A stretch of 64,000 nucleotides of DNA from contig CM055113.1 of NCBI GenBank assembly GCA_029204225.1, positions 31,312,361 to 31,376,360 on the forward strand. The letters run 5' to 3'. Within the stretch, counting starts at the first letter, position 1; every line of letters begins with the position of its first letter. The notes beneath the pieces are model-generated. The model worked only from the letters and a program-made list of their open reading frames with translations. It was not told the DNA's origin and made no database searches. Positions 21,210 to 32,262 of this stretch are shown piece by piece. The DNA comes from Diphasiastrum complanatum (lineage: Eukaryota; Streptophyta; Lycopodiopsida; Lycopodiales; Lycopodiaceae). The position numbers and the translations under genes are program-made.

Positions 21210-22364
21210 AGGTTTCCACTAACTAGTGTAGTTGCATTTTAGCCATTTCCTTGTTTTTTAGAGTAGTTTTAGGTAGATTTTTGGGAGTTTAGAGTTAGTT
21301 TTCTGTATTTTTTTGTGTTTGGACTATTTACAGCTAGCGGAGGAGGTGTGACAGGGTAGAGGAGCCCTGAACAGCCTCTAAGGGCTTGAAACTCAAACCA
21401 ACCAACCAAAAAACCCAAAAAAAATATACCAATCTGTATTTTGGAGGGAAAAAAAGCCTAAAATCTCATCAAATTTTAATATCTCCAAAACCAGTGTGAA
21501 TTAACTCTTGCATAACTGGCAGCAACTCCAGGGTACTGTCTCAGACCAAGCAAATTGCAAAAATCAAGGAAAAATCATAAAAAATTCAAAAAACCCTTGA
21601 AAAAATCCAAAAAACTTCAAATCTTTATAAGAACTCTCGCATAGCCCTCTGAAGTTCCATCACAGTGAGACCAGGGCACAGACTGTGCAAGAGTTCCCAA
21701 TGAAAAAAGACGGGAAAGTACCAAAGAACCCTTGCAGACACCAAAATTTTCAGTTCTAGCGGGCAAGAACTCTCGCAGAAGATTCTAAAGTTCTATCTCA
21801 GTGAGATAAGGACACATAAGAGCCTACAAGAGTTAGTTTGATTCCAGTGAGCAAAAAATTGGGTTTAAGTGTTAAAAAATCATTAAAAAGTGAAGATATA
21901 GCAAATCCTTCCAGTAAGAACTCTTGTAGACCCTCTCAATCGATTCAGAATGTTAATTTCCTTCAGTGATGATGCCTGCAAGAGTTAGTATAGAGATTTG
22001 GTGAAAATCAAGCCAAAATAGTGGTTCTGGACCCTAGCATACAGTGAAATTTTCACTTAGTGCAAGAGTTAACTCTCGTAGAGATTTCCATAGTGAGATC
22101 TGACCCAGATTCAACTACTGTGATCCTTGAAAGAGTTACTTCCCAAATATTTGAGAGATATCAAGTTTTTTATTTGCAAAGACAGCTAAAGAACCCTCGC
22201 ACAGCCAACCCTCGCACAAGAGAACCCTCCTAGACTAGATCAATGGAAAGATCTACATCAGATCTAGCTACTGTCAAAATTTCAGGTCAATCGGTGCAAG
22301 GAGTAGAAAGTTATCAAGGAAAAACCACCGGACAAGGCCTAAATTTCACTTCCGACCGATCATA
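21210..22364 (+). other. Gypsy leader with recurrent motif
   Basis: Non-coding leader between PBS and gag. Variants of AACTCTYGCAKA (for example AAGAACTCTCGCATAGCCCT near 21628) recur near 21491, 21630, 21763, 21920, 22068 and 22192, often paired with the complement CAAGAGTT. This suggests old tandem amplification. Confidence 0.55.
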
Positions 22365-24165
22365 TTGATCAGATCCTTTAGATCCAGACTGCATCCCACT
22401 GTACCAGCAAGATCCAACTACTTTGGAACCCACCATCGGATGAATCTAAGATCTACACGATCAGTAGCAAGAAGGATAGCAAATCAAGCACCACACCTTC
22501 CCAGATTAGAAGCTGTGCAACAAGAGGCAAAACCGAAATTAGCACCAATAGAACCAATGGACCAACCCATACATGTCGTTCCCTTGCAAGCAGTCCAGAA
22601 AGCACCATGGATGGAAATACCAAAATACAACGGATCATCAGATCCCATCCAATTCCTCTAGATTTACTAGCAAGCTTATGAAATCTACAGCGAACGGACA
22701 CTTGCGGAAAAGTTGATGTTGTTTCCCATGTCCTTATTGGCAGTGGCTCAGGATTGGTTTTTCAACTTGTCAGAGGAAGAAAAATCTACCTGGGAAGCGG
22801 TTGAAGCGGCTCTCATTACACGCTTTAAACCAAGGAAGTTCCTGGAAGACCCACTTCTCTTGCTGAGTAAAGTCAAGATGGGAAAACGAGAAAGGGTCAG
22901 GGACTATATTGAACGGGTCAAACATCTACGATCCGAGTGCAGTGCAGCCCTAACTCCCGATCATGCGGTGATCATGTGGTTCCTAGCCGGACTACCACGG
23001 AGCATCAGAAGAGAACTGAAATGACGGGAGCAGTACGCTACTTTGTAAGAAGCTATGGAAGATGCCATCAGGGAAGAGGATGATGGATCTGATGACGAAT
23101 ATTCATCCACCCACTCTCCTACTCCCTTGATAGCATTGTCATCATTGAACGCATCCGCTCTATCCATAGAACTGTTGTTGGATCAAATGATAAAATTACA
23201 CAAACAACAGAAGGACCAACTTACGACACAATTTTATCAAAAACTGAAAGCCTTACAAGGAGCTATAGCAGCAACGCCACATCCACCGGAACAAACCCAA
23301 CTACAGTATCCATGACGGGAGAATTTATGTTCAATGTGCACGCAAAACCATACAGCGAATGAGTGTCCAGTCCCAAAGCAAAATCTAAGACTGACACATA
23401 GATTTTGCCATCTGTGCAATGCAACATCACACAATACGGCATTTTGCCCGTTTAGCCCCCGGATTGTTCAACAGAAGAGAAGTCCTTATCCATATCATCA
23501 AGGGGCACCAAACGCGGCACCGAGGTATGGCGCATAGAATCAGCAACAACGTATGGCCTTACCTGCAGCACCAAGGCCAGCCAATCAACAAGTGGCCCAT
23601 GTAAACCTAACAGCAGTGGAACCAGAGATACAAATACCACCTCAACTTGAGCAACGGCAATGGTATGGACCGGACGAACCATTTATGGATCCTGTCATAA
23701 ATGAATATGTTGTAGCCTATGCAGCTCAAACTCAGCGTCAAGACGGGAGGAACTACGGCTGCTACGGATGTGGCGAAGGACACAGAATTGCGGAATGTTA
23801 CATCCTTCTACCGAGAATGCAGTTATGGACACTATTACAAGAATTGTCCATTGAGACCTGGAACCAATGCACCTTCCAATTTCATTGCGATACAACAACC
23901 AGCAGTTCCAACAGGGATGCCATCGGAAAGACAACAATTCCATGCTCTTGTGTTAGCCATCACGCGAGCACAGAAGAGGAAGGAAGTGGCTCCCTCACCA
24001 CCACCCCTGGTCACTGACGACCAACCCTCAACTTCAGCGCCATATCCGAATGTGAGGGAAGAAAGAAGACAGTACCAGAAAATACAACACTGGGTACAGA
24101 AGGCACAAGCGGAGAAAAATGAGCAAGAAAGAGACAATCCCATGGAACCTCCAGCTGGCGGTGAA
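22365..24165 (+). pseudogene. Ty3/gypsy gag polyprotein, truncated
   Basis: The retrotransposon gag capsid domain (PF03732 type) is clear: WMEIPKYNGSSDPIQFL, AQDWFFNLSEEEKSTWEAVE, RFKPRKFLEDPLLLLSKVK and RDYIERVKHLRSECSAAL. It is interrupted by stops near 22661 and 23022. A glutamine/proline-rich linker follows, then a zinc knuckle CYGCGEGHRIAEC (about 23758) and, in a shifted frame, CSYGHYYKNC. Gag forms the particle and binds element RNA. There is no protease or pol, because the sequence breaks off near 24165 against a minus-strand copia integrase. Confidence 0.87.
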
Positions 24166-25195
24166 CGGCAGATTCGACCAGAGTACAGTTCTTCCTCTTA
24201 GCTAAGCCATTAGACTGAGGACTATAAGGAGTAATGAATTGTTGCTCAATGTCTTGGCTTTGGCAGTACTCCTTAAACTTGACAGAGATATATTCTCCAT
24301 CGTTGTCTGACCTTAGGGCCTTGATTGTCCTTCTAGTCTCCTTTTCTGCATGCTCCTTGAAGATTCTAAAGCAGTTGAAAGCTTCTGATTTCTTCTTTAT
24401 GAAGTACACCATAGTCCTTTTGGAGAATTCGTCAATAAAGGTTATAAAATACTTGGCATCCTTCAGCGAAGGATTTTTCATCGGGCCACAAATATCTGAA
24501 TGTACAACATCTAACAATCATTTAGCAACATGCTGATGGCTTGACGTAAATGGTTTTCTCGTCTGTTTATCAACTAGACAGTCTTGACAGACAGGTAACT
24601 TGACTTTTTCACGAGGATAGTCGAGATCAAGAATAATAGATTGTCTAGACATTCATTGTACAGCAACATGATTTAAATGACCAAGTCTATAATGCCAAAG
24701 TAAACTTTTATTTGAATGAATTGAACTGAGAGCCTGACTAGAGGCAAAAAAGCAATGACTCAACTTATACAAGTATCCATGCCTCTTACTGAGTGCTAGG
24801 ATCTTGCCTATCCTATCAACTACTTTACACTGATCACATTTGAACTCTACTCTATGTCCTAGATCTATAATTCTGCTTACAAAGAGCAGATTCGTAGATA
24901 ACTTTGGTACATACAGGACTTTAGAGAGTAGCTTAGATTGATCATTTGCAAAGCATAATCTTACAGTGCCTTTGCCTTTAATAGCTTGTGTGCTATTGTC
25001 GCCAAGGTGAAAAAATTTCTGAGTATTGTAAGGTGTATAGGACTCGAAACAGCCAATGAGGCTAGTCATGTGCTGAGTGGCTCCAAAATCCAGGAACCAA
25101 GAACTGTCGCCAGATGCTCCTTGATGGTTGGTCATGAACGCATCATGATTCGCTTTTTGAATAGGCTGTGGAGCATCTACAGCTGCATTTGCCAC
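24166..25195 (-). pseudogene. Copia protease and integrase N-terminal half, family B
   Basis: Protease: SSWFLDFGATQHMTSLIGCF, with the active site DFGAT instead of DSGAT, then FHLGDNSTQAIKGKGTV and VLYVPKLSTNLLFVSRIIDL. The pre-integrase motif LLWHYRLGHLNHVAVQ is followed by a stop near 24653. Integrase core: HSDICGPMKNPSLKDAKYF (first Asp), ALRSDNDGEYISVKFKEY (second Asp), and NGLAKRKN, where Lys replaces the catalytic Glu. The copy is cut near 24166 by the gypsy gag region. The protease substitution and Glu-to-Lys change indicate an inactive copy. Confidence 0.9.
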
Positions 25196-26007
25196 TTGAT
25201 TCGACTGCCCTTTGTTGTTGTTCTTTGCTTGAAGTATTTGGCAGTCTTGTATTTCGTGGTTGTTTTGTTTGTAATATCTGCAGAACAGTTTTTTCTTTGT
25301 CTGCAGATTCGACTGTTTCTTGTGTTGAGCTGGTTTCTAGTCTAGCTTTGATTACTTCGGGCCTTTCTTCTTCTTTTGCTTTGTCATGCTCTTGTTGGTG
25401 TACAAGGCGTGAGAATCAGTTGAGGAACTCGAGGCTTCATTCCTTCGCGTGTCTTCCTGCAACAACATAGTAATGACTCTCGAGAGAGTCAATTCTAAAT
25501 GAGTCGTGATGATCATCACCCAGCTGTCGTAAGAACTTGGCAAGCTTGTAAGCAATTGCATCACTGCATCTTGATCATCTATGACCAATCCGACAGCGGC
25601 CATTTGTCTTAGCAGGTTCTTGGATTGATTAATGTGATTATGCAGAGAATCACCATTTGTCATCTTGAGGGAGTAGAATTTCTTCTTGAGATGTAGCTTG
25701 GAAGCTATATCTCGTACTTCGTATAGTGTTCTCAAGATGTCCCAGACTTCTTTCGATGTCTGAGCCTCGGATACATGGCCGATTTGGGTATCCGTGATGT
25801 TGAGAATGATCGGCACAAAAGCTTTCCATCCTTCAGCTTCCATCTGGCGATTGCCACGTTGTCCGCTTCAGGTTTTCCTTCTGTACCTGTAGCAACGTCG
25901 TACAATTCTTTTGCCATTAGTACAGTTTTCATCTTAAATTTCCACAGATGTAAATTGGCTCCATCAAGCTTGTCCATGATAGGACTAGCTTTCCCTTGGG
26001 AATCCAT
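25196..26007 (-). pseudogene. Copia gag, family B
   Basis: The gag start MDSQGKASPIMDKLDGANLH is followed by LWKFKMKTVLMAKELYDVAT. After a frameshift near 25800 comes the UBN2 region: SKEVWDILRTLYEVRDIASK, LHLKKKFYSLKMTNGDSLHN and QMAAVGLVIDDQDAVMQLLT. A zinc-knuckle remnant near 25275 reads CRYYKQNNHEIQDC, where the second Cys is Tyr. Gag is the structural protein. The ATG at 26007 lies about 145 bases from the PBS. A close relative is at 47901-48509. Confidence 0.88.
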
Positions 26008-26152
26008 GTGGAAGAGTTAGTCTGAGTGATAGGAGAAACTATCAGTGACTTAAGTATGAAAATTTAATACTGAAAAATACAAAACAAGAAAACAATTACT
26101 CTATCAGCTAGTAGAGTCTTGTACTATGGAAGCTTATCAAGCTATGAAAATA

Positions 26153-26164
26153 GCTCTGATACCA
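26153..26164 (-). other. Primer-binding site, initiator tRNA-Met
   Basis: The minus strand reads TGGTATCAGAGC, directly abutting the LTR at 26165. Confidence 0.9.
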
Positions 26165-26578
26165 TGTTGGAGAGAGGGAGATGAATGAGTTGAGAAAAGG
26201 TGTTGTATGTTAGAAACGAAAAATAAGCTCAAAGAGATAAGATGAACACGAACGAGAAGCGAACTCGAACAGAAAATGTTCATGCGCAGCGGAACAAGCT
26301 ATACAACTCTCTTTGTAAGCATGACTACACCTATCAGAATGAACAAAACGGTAGTGATGGGAATCATAGTCGTTCTTGATTACATAGCCAAAATTTAATA
26401 AATGAATGAAGCTCCAAAAGAATGGTTTGTCGCGAATAGTAAGGCAAACTATTCGTCGCAAATGATTCGCGAAGAGCTAGATGGTGCTCGACTGATAATT
26501 AGTCGCGAATGATTCGCGAAAGACAAGACTAAATGTTAGTCGTCTATTACTAGAAAGAACAACTAGAAAGATCAGACA
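26165..26578 (-). mobile_element. LTR of family B copia (414 bp)
   Basis: In minus orientation it starts TGTCTGATCTTTCTAG and ends CTCTCCAACA, then the PBS. It matches 15887-16294 and 45070-45462. Several copies of the palindrome TTCGCGAA occur (about 26430-26520). Confidence 0.87.
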
Positions 26579-26800
26579 GACTGAATGATAATCATAGCAA
26601 TATCAACATAGATCTGAACGTAGAACAAAAAACTGTATCAGATTATCATGTATACATGTCAATAATGTGGTGGAGCACAAGACAATAGCGGACAAAATCG
26701 CGTGTCCTACGAAGCTTATACAATCTGTAAAGGAATAAAACCTTATTGCTGACAATCAAGAATCAATGCGCAAGGCATCTACTTTGTCTCATTCATCAAC
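26579..26800 (-). other. Family B 3' tail upstream of the LTR
   Basis: Homologous to 15681-15886, which is the tail between family B pol and its 3' LTR. Finding it upstream of an LTR that also has a PBS and gag downstream means this LTR is shared between two element bodies or sits in a recombined structure. Confidence 0.65.
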
Positions 26801-26825
26801 TCATCAACTCATTCACTCATTTTTC

Positions 26826-27159
26826 TGAATACACAAGTTGGCGTGAGAGAAATACAGTTCTCTCACAAGTGGATGTCTCGCTTACTAGCGGACTTATGGA
26901 TCTCTATAAATCCTAGTCACAGAACTTGTCTAGCACGCAGACGGACTTGTTGTCTATGTTTCATCTTGATTGCTTACTAGCATCAGACTACTTTTTTGTA
27001 TTTTCATATTTCAAGTATCATCCAATAAGTATATATTTGTTCTATGTAACTTTAATATTAGAGTGATCAAATGTCTACCACTAATCAGGAGATTACAAGA
27101 GCGGTAGATTAGCCATGACCTAGAGTGTATCTGCTGACATCATGCCATTAGATCAAACA
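26826..27159 (-). mobile_element. LTR of family A copia, minus strand (approximate)
   Basis: Follows the family A RNase H tail on the minus strand and aligns with 13417-13772. It starts TGTTTGATCTAATGGCATGA and ends near TGTGTATTCA. Boundaries are approximate. Confidence 0.6.
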
Positions 27160-27969
27160 TCTGTACTTTTCGGTACTTGTATGATCTTGCTGGTACTCTT
27201 TAGAGCGTGAGGGCAGAAAGGGTTTTGCGACATTTTTTGTGTCACACCATTGGTTTCGTTTCCGTCGTCTGACTTTCTTGTGTGGGACCGCAAAAGATTC
27301 TCGTTTGCGAACCTTTTGTATTCGTGTCTTTTCGTCAGATGTTCGTGAAACTTTCGTGCTTCGTGTTTCTTGACTTTCGTGTTCGCGAACATCTTCGTCA
27401 GGCAGAGGGCTGAAAGCTAGCAAAGCCTTGTAAATAGAAACGTTTTGTTTCTTCAGCTCCCTCTCAAAGCATGATAGCTTTACGATCCCGAGACTGCTCC
27501 TCTGTCTCTCAAAGAGTCCTTTGTCTAGGGCTTTGGTGAAGATGTCAGCAACCATGTCCTTCATTCCAATGAAGGTGGTCTGCAGCATCTTCTTTTCAAT
27601 TAGATCCCTAATCAAGTGGTACTTGATCGCAATGTGCTTTGTTCTGGAATGGAACACTAGATCATTCATCAGGCGTATTGTAGAGGTGTTGTCCATCTGC
27701 AAGACCAGAGGCTCACTCCTTGTTTCGCCCATTTCGTCCAGGAACTGCCTTAGCCAGATTATCTCGTTGGCCATCTTTGCTGCTGCAACGTACTCTGCTT
27801 CGTAGGATGATTGGACCACAATTTTCTGCTTCTTGCTAACCCAGAGAACTACTGCTCCTGATGTGATGGTGCATCCTTTAGAGACACTCTTATAGTCGTC
27901 CCTGAGGGATGCCCAGCTAACATTGTTGTAGGAAAGCATCCTAAAACCTACATCATGACAATAGCACAA
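27160..27969 (-). pseudogene. Copia RNase H with basic C-terminal tail, family A
   Basis: An uninterrupted frame of 273 codons (stop just inside the LTR, at 27148-27150) covers RNase H: MLSYNNVSWASLRDDYKSVS, KKQKIVVQSSYEAEYVAAAK, NEIIWLRQFLDEMGETRSEP, HIAIKYHLIRDLIEKKMLQT and MVADIFTKALDKGLFERQRS. A Lys/Arg-rich tail (KVRKRESFAVPHKKVRRRKR) follows. In the plus copy at 12778 the same domain is interrupted. The RT palm is missing upstream. Confidence 0.87.
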
Positions 27970-28286
27970 GCCATAATCCCTCGTTAATTGAAGATACTAC
28001 AAAATCCATTTTGCAATCTTCCAATGTGTCGAGCCTGGATTCATATAGAATTGGCTCATCTTGAATACTGCATAAGTACTATCAGGACGCATATCTCTGA
28101 GAAAATCCCTTCACTACCAGACTTGCCTTTTATTTCGTCTCATTCCCATCCGGTTTGTATTTGAGCTTGAAAACCCATTTGCATTTGACAGTTTTGCGCT
28201 TATGTGGTAATGGCTCCAATGTCCATATCTGATTCTTCCTCATGGACTCCATCTCTTCGTTCATGGCCTGGATCCATCTGTCCTTC
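27970..28286 (-). pseudogene. Copia RT N-terminal remnant with internal deletion, family A
   Basis: The minus strand from 28286 encodes RWIQAMNEEMESMRKNQIWT, LEPLPHKRKTVKCKWVFKLK and PDGNE, matching family A RT at about 6340-6460. It then jumps near 28115 to sequence matching the RT end (ILYESRLDTLEDCKMDF). The catalytic YVDD region is deleted. Confidence 0.75.
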
Positions 28287-28721
28287 CATGCTTAATGAGA
28301 AGAAGGAAACTCTACCAATTTGGAGAGCCAAGCATCCTCATTTGCTAAGAACTCATGCTAATGCTTTTTGTTGTGTTTTTCTAATTGTTTCCATTTCTAG
28401 GTTGTTGTTTTGATAGCTATGGTTTCTCCATTAGCTAGCATCTTGAGCTTTTGAGCTAACCTCCCCCTCAACTCTATCTCTCTATTTCTCTCTTATCCTT
28501 CTTTCTCTTCTATTCTACCCTTCCCTTTCACCAACAATCATGATGAAGTTAGTTTAGGAAAATAGAGTTCGTGTGAGTAGTGTTAGTGGAGGTAGAGTTA
28601 GATAAAAAGTAGGGAACTAACTAAAAGTAGCATCTATGCATAGTTAGGTGCCTATCTAGTGAACTAACCCTTGTCGACAGGTGATAGGGCTATTACTACA
28701 TCTCGGATCAAAGACCCTACA
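28287..28721 (+). repeat. Partial gypsy LTR copy
   Basis: Repeats about 20728-21189: GAAACTCTACCAATTTGGAG, AGCCAAGCATCCTCATTTGC, then GCATCTATGCATAGTTAGGT, ending GACCCTACA. No PBS follows; instead a copia LTR begins at 28723. The 5' part is missing against the family A RT remnant. Confidence 0.85.
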
Positions 28722-28722
28722 A

Positions 28723-29206
28723 TGTGGAAGACTAGCTTTTTGTTTTCTAGCCAAAGAGAATAGTCAACTTTGGGAAATGAACACATATGGCTCCCATTGG
28801 TGGATCTGGATGACTAGGCACTCTTCACACGTGTGAAGGCCTGCTAGACAGTACCTTGATCTATAAAGGGATCAACCAAATCAATAAGAAGTTCATGTGA
28901 GATTGGCAAATTCTAGTTTTGTTGAGATTTCCACATTTGTCTTGAGTTTTGATGAACGGAATGCATTTGTAAGTTAATGTACTTTACTCTCTGTAAACAG
29001 GCCGTGTAGGTGCTTTCCTCCACATATGTGAGGCCACCCCTCCATGTGTTTGATCATTTGATCCATTGCTCTTGCTTAAATCATAGTGTAAAGCATCTAG
29101 ATCAAGACCTAACATCTAGAACTTGATAGATCTTTGGATTAAGCAATCAATAACTCAATGATTGATAGTACAGTCAATATTTGTCCTTTTTCTTTGAAAT
29201 TTGACA
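28723..29206 (+). mobile_element. 5' LTR of copia element, family F (484 bp)
   Basis: Starts TGTGGAAGACTAGC and ends AAATTTGACA, immediately followed by a PBS. The first about 160 bp recur inverted at 40618-40800. It contains the palindrome TTCACACGTGTGAA near 28837. Confidence 0.85.
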
Positions 29207-29219
29207 TGGTATCAGAGCC
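29207..29219 (+). other. Primer-binding site, initiator tRNA-Met
   Basis: TGGTATCAGAGCC, a perfect match, directly after the LTR. Confidence 0.93.
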
Positions 29220-29496
29220 AAGTATAAGAGTGATCTAAATGATTAATAGTACTTGAGAAATCATTGACAATTTGTTGTTTTTGAGTTCTAATTGAGGGGG
29301 TGAGTTGAAAAGAAAAGTAACGTCATTGTTTTTGGTCAAGATCGATTTGTGGGCTGCTGAAGTATTGCCCACACGTGTGAAACTGTATAGCAACCTTCAA
29401 ATTAACTTCCATTAGAAGCTTCTTAGAAGCTAGAAGTCTATCTTAGATCACACCTTATCAAGAGATCTTTGTGTATCTCATAGGCTTTCATTCAAA

Positions 29497-30012
29497 ATGA
29501 CATTTATGGGTGGATATATGTTAGAATCTAGTGAGAAACTAACTTCCACAAACTATTCCATTTGGAAAGTAAGAATGGAATTACTACTAGTGGTTTATGA
29601 TCTCTTTGATATTGTCTTAGGATTTGAGGAAGAACCTCAAGCTCCCCAAGAACAACTAAAGTACAAGAAGAGGGTTAGATTAGCCCTACATTGCTTGAAG
29701 TTAAATGTAAGCAATGACCTCTTGAAGGAGGCGGCTTCTTGTACCACATCAAAAGAGGCTTGGGATTCACTAAAAAAAAATTATGAATCCAACAACACTT
29801 CAAGAGTGCTTATGCTAAGAAACTTGATCTTCCAAAGCATGAGGGGAAGTGAAGAAAATGGACAAGAGTATGTCCTAAAAGAATAAAATCCTTGAACAAA
29901 GAATTGGGATCTATAGGAGAGAAGATCCAAGATAATGAACTAGTACAAGTAATTTTGAACGGAATAGGAGATGAGTTCTCTAATCTAGTTCAATCTGACA
30001 TTTAAAGGTAGT
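29497..30012 (+). pseudogene. Copia gag, family F, partial
   Basis: The frame starts MTFMGGYMLESSEKLTSTNY, then SIWKVRMELLLVVYDLFDIV, LALHCLKLNVSNDLLKEAAS and SKEAWDSLKKNYESNNTSRV (UBN2 region). A shift near 29880 leads to IKSLNKELGSIGEKIQDNEL and VQVILNGIGDEFSNLVQSDI, ending near 30012. No zinc knuckle, protease or pol follows, so the element is truncated. The ATG is the first good start after a 277-base leader, which is homologous to 32265-32345 on the minus strand. Confidence 0.87.
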
Positions 30013-30730
30013 TAATTGAAATTGATTGCATTAAAGACTTTAACGAAAGACATAAGCATAGCTATGTCTTAGCCTACATGTGGAGTGTGTAGATGAATAC
30101 TAATCAAAGAACTATTAGAGTTTCTTGATGTTTTGTGACTTTATTGTTGCTAACATCTACTTCGCAAATAATTCACAAACATAATATAGTGTGAGAGATG
30201 TTGTTTAGGTATAATTTACATAATAGAAAAACATTTAGTACTAAAAGATATTGCTAATAAAAATTTAACCAAAGGAGTCATATGGGATCTAATATATATC
30301 TTGGGAGGTTCAAGTCAAGTAGACTAGTTGTCCTTCTGTCTCATAGTATGGTAGTTGGAGTTCTAATTGAAAGTGTGGTGAACCTATCTATAGTTGTGTG
30401 ATATATAATCATATTTCTATCTTTATTGAGGCTGAAGTGGTATTTACTATAGTAGAGACTCACAGATTTTTCAAACCTGGTGTTTCTCTTCTCGAAGTTG
30501 TTTTTGTGCATAAAGTACAAAAATGACCAAGAGTGGATCCTAATCTGATCCTCAAGAGGGATTGGTTGTCAGATTACTTGATCTATCAATCTACTTCAGA
30601 TTAAGATCATCAATTCTAGACACAAAATCCTAACAAGAACAATCATTAATTGAAGGTAAGTGTACTTTATGGTTTCACACGTGTGAAAAATTGTCTGAGT
30701 ATGGACTCCAACCTGGAAATCAAGTACACA
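30013..30730. other. AT-rich stretch, nothing recognised
   Basis: Follows the truncated gag. No coding content or clear LTR boundary was seen. Confidence 0.4.
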
Positions 30731-31821
30731 TTGATAGAACCTCAAAACAATCAAAACAAATGTAGACAAATGGAGAGAATCACTCAAAATTGCTTCCAAA
30801 ACCAAGATTGGTGTCTCACATTGATTATGGCTAAATGTGGCTCTATATATACAATAAGTGGGAGGTCGTGGTACTGATCATCCCTCTGATCCCACATGTG
30901 TGAAGGTGCTTTGTCATATGATGATTCATCATGCAAAACTGACACTTGGACAAAACCTTCTATTTTGAGCACTTTTGGTCCATTTTTCTTCTATATGGAG
31001 ATCTACTTGGAATCTTCTAGAACTCGAAATTTTCCTACTTCATCTTATTCCACATGTGTGAGCTGTCCTCTACACATGGGATATGACACCTAACCAAAGG
31101 ATGTGGCTCGTGCAATCAATAGATTGATGCCATGTGACATATGTCTAGAAAACTAGTTTTTGGCCTTTTTAGCCACTAGAACTTGAATCAAATCATATGT
31201 ACATCCTATATGATTATGGTACATGACAAGTACACTAGTTTCACACGTGGGAACAAGCTCCACACATGTGTGTTTATCTATATACAAGACTTTTGGCCTC
31301 TACCAAGCTTATTTTTGCATTTTTCACAGTTTTCTATATTGAATTGGTGGCGGAATATATATGAAATAATTACATTAATTGTGAAACAGTTGAAATGGAA
31401 AAGTTCTTATTAAAAAATGGAGATAAATGTAATGTATAGTCAAGAAGTTAAAGGAAAATGTCACTAAATAATAAGCTTGATTGTACTCATTGTCTAGTAC
31501 TCATAATGGTCAAGCAACTATAAGACATATTCTAATAATAGAGATTGAGTTCCTAGTTTTTTTTCTACAATTTAGATGGATTTAGTTGAAGAAGAAGCAA
31601 GGTGCCTTGGGGTAGATGGAGACTTGCCTACTCTATTTTCTTTTAAAAACTTGAAAAGAAAGAAAATAATAAGAACTTTTGCATTTCATTAAAAACTGTT
31701 TGTTTGAGAAAGTTTGTCAAATATTATCTTGAGTTATTTGTAAGAAGAAAACAGAAGAAAGAGAGATTTTAGATGGTTTTGGTTCATTTGTTGTTCTTGG
31801 TACATAAAATGGTTGTCAACA
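30731..31821 (-). mobile_element. Probable 3' LTR, minus strand (left end uncertain)
   Basis: In minus orientation it starts TGTTGACAACCATTTTATG at 31821, similar to the LTR start at 47415 (TGTTGACAACCAAAATAAC), and follows an RNase H end as a 3' LTR should. The far end is placed only by comparison with the 1088-bp LTR at 46328-47415; a shared ACAAGAACAATCAT lies near 30637, so it may extend further left. CACACGTGTG-type palindromes occur near 30676, 30892, 31051 and 31241. Confidence 0.45.
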
Positions 31822-31879
31822 GATATTCTATGAAAATGGCAACCAATATCACCAGTTAAGATGGGACTTCAACATTCAA

Positions 31880-32262
31880 GATATCTCAGATCTTTAGGCA
31901 ATGGCTTGGTCAAGATATCAGATGCACTCGGATGATGGCACATGATGAAGTTGTACCTCCTTGGATTGCACCTTTTCCCTCACAAAGTGATGAGCCAAGC
32001 CTCTTTTGATGAGGCACAAGAAGCCACCTCTTTCAAGAGGTCATTGCCCTACATTCATCTTTAGACAATGTAGGGCCAATCTAGCCCTCTTCTTGTATCT
32101 TAATTGTTCTTGGGCTCCTTGAGGCTCTTACTCAATTCTTAGAACAATATCAAAGAGATCATGGATCACAAGTAGTGATTCCATCCTCACTTTCCATATG
32201 GAATAGTTTGTGGAAGTTAGTTTCTCACTAGATTCTAACAAATATCCACCCATGGATGACAT
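31880..32262 (-). pseudogene. Copia gag N-terminus fused to RNase H C-terminus
   Basis: From an ATG at 32262 the minus strand encodes MSSMGGYLLESSEKLTSTNY, then SIWKVRMESLLVIHDLFDIV, with stops and shifts, as far as the SKEAW motif near 32000. It then continues directly with HHFVREKVQSKEVQLHHVPS and ECISDILTKPLPKDL, the RNase H end. Everything from mid-gag to late RNase H (several kb in a full element) is missing. The gag part is close to 29497. Confidence 0.8.
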
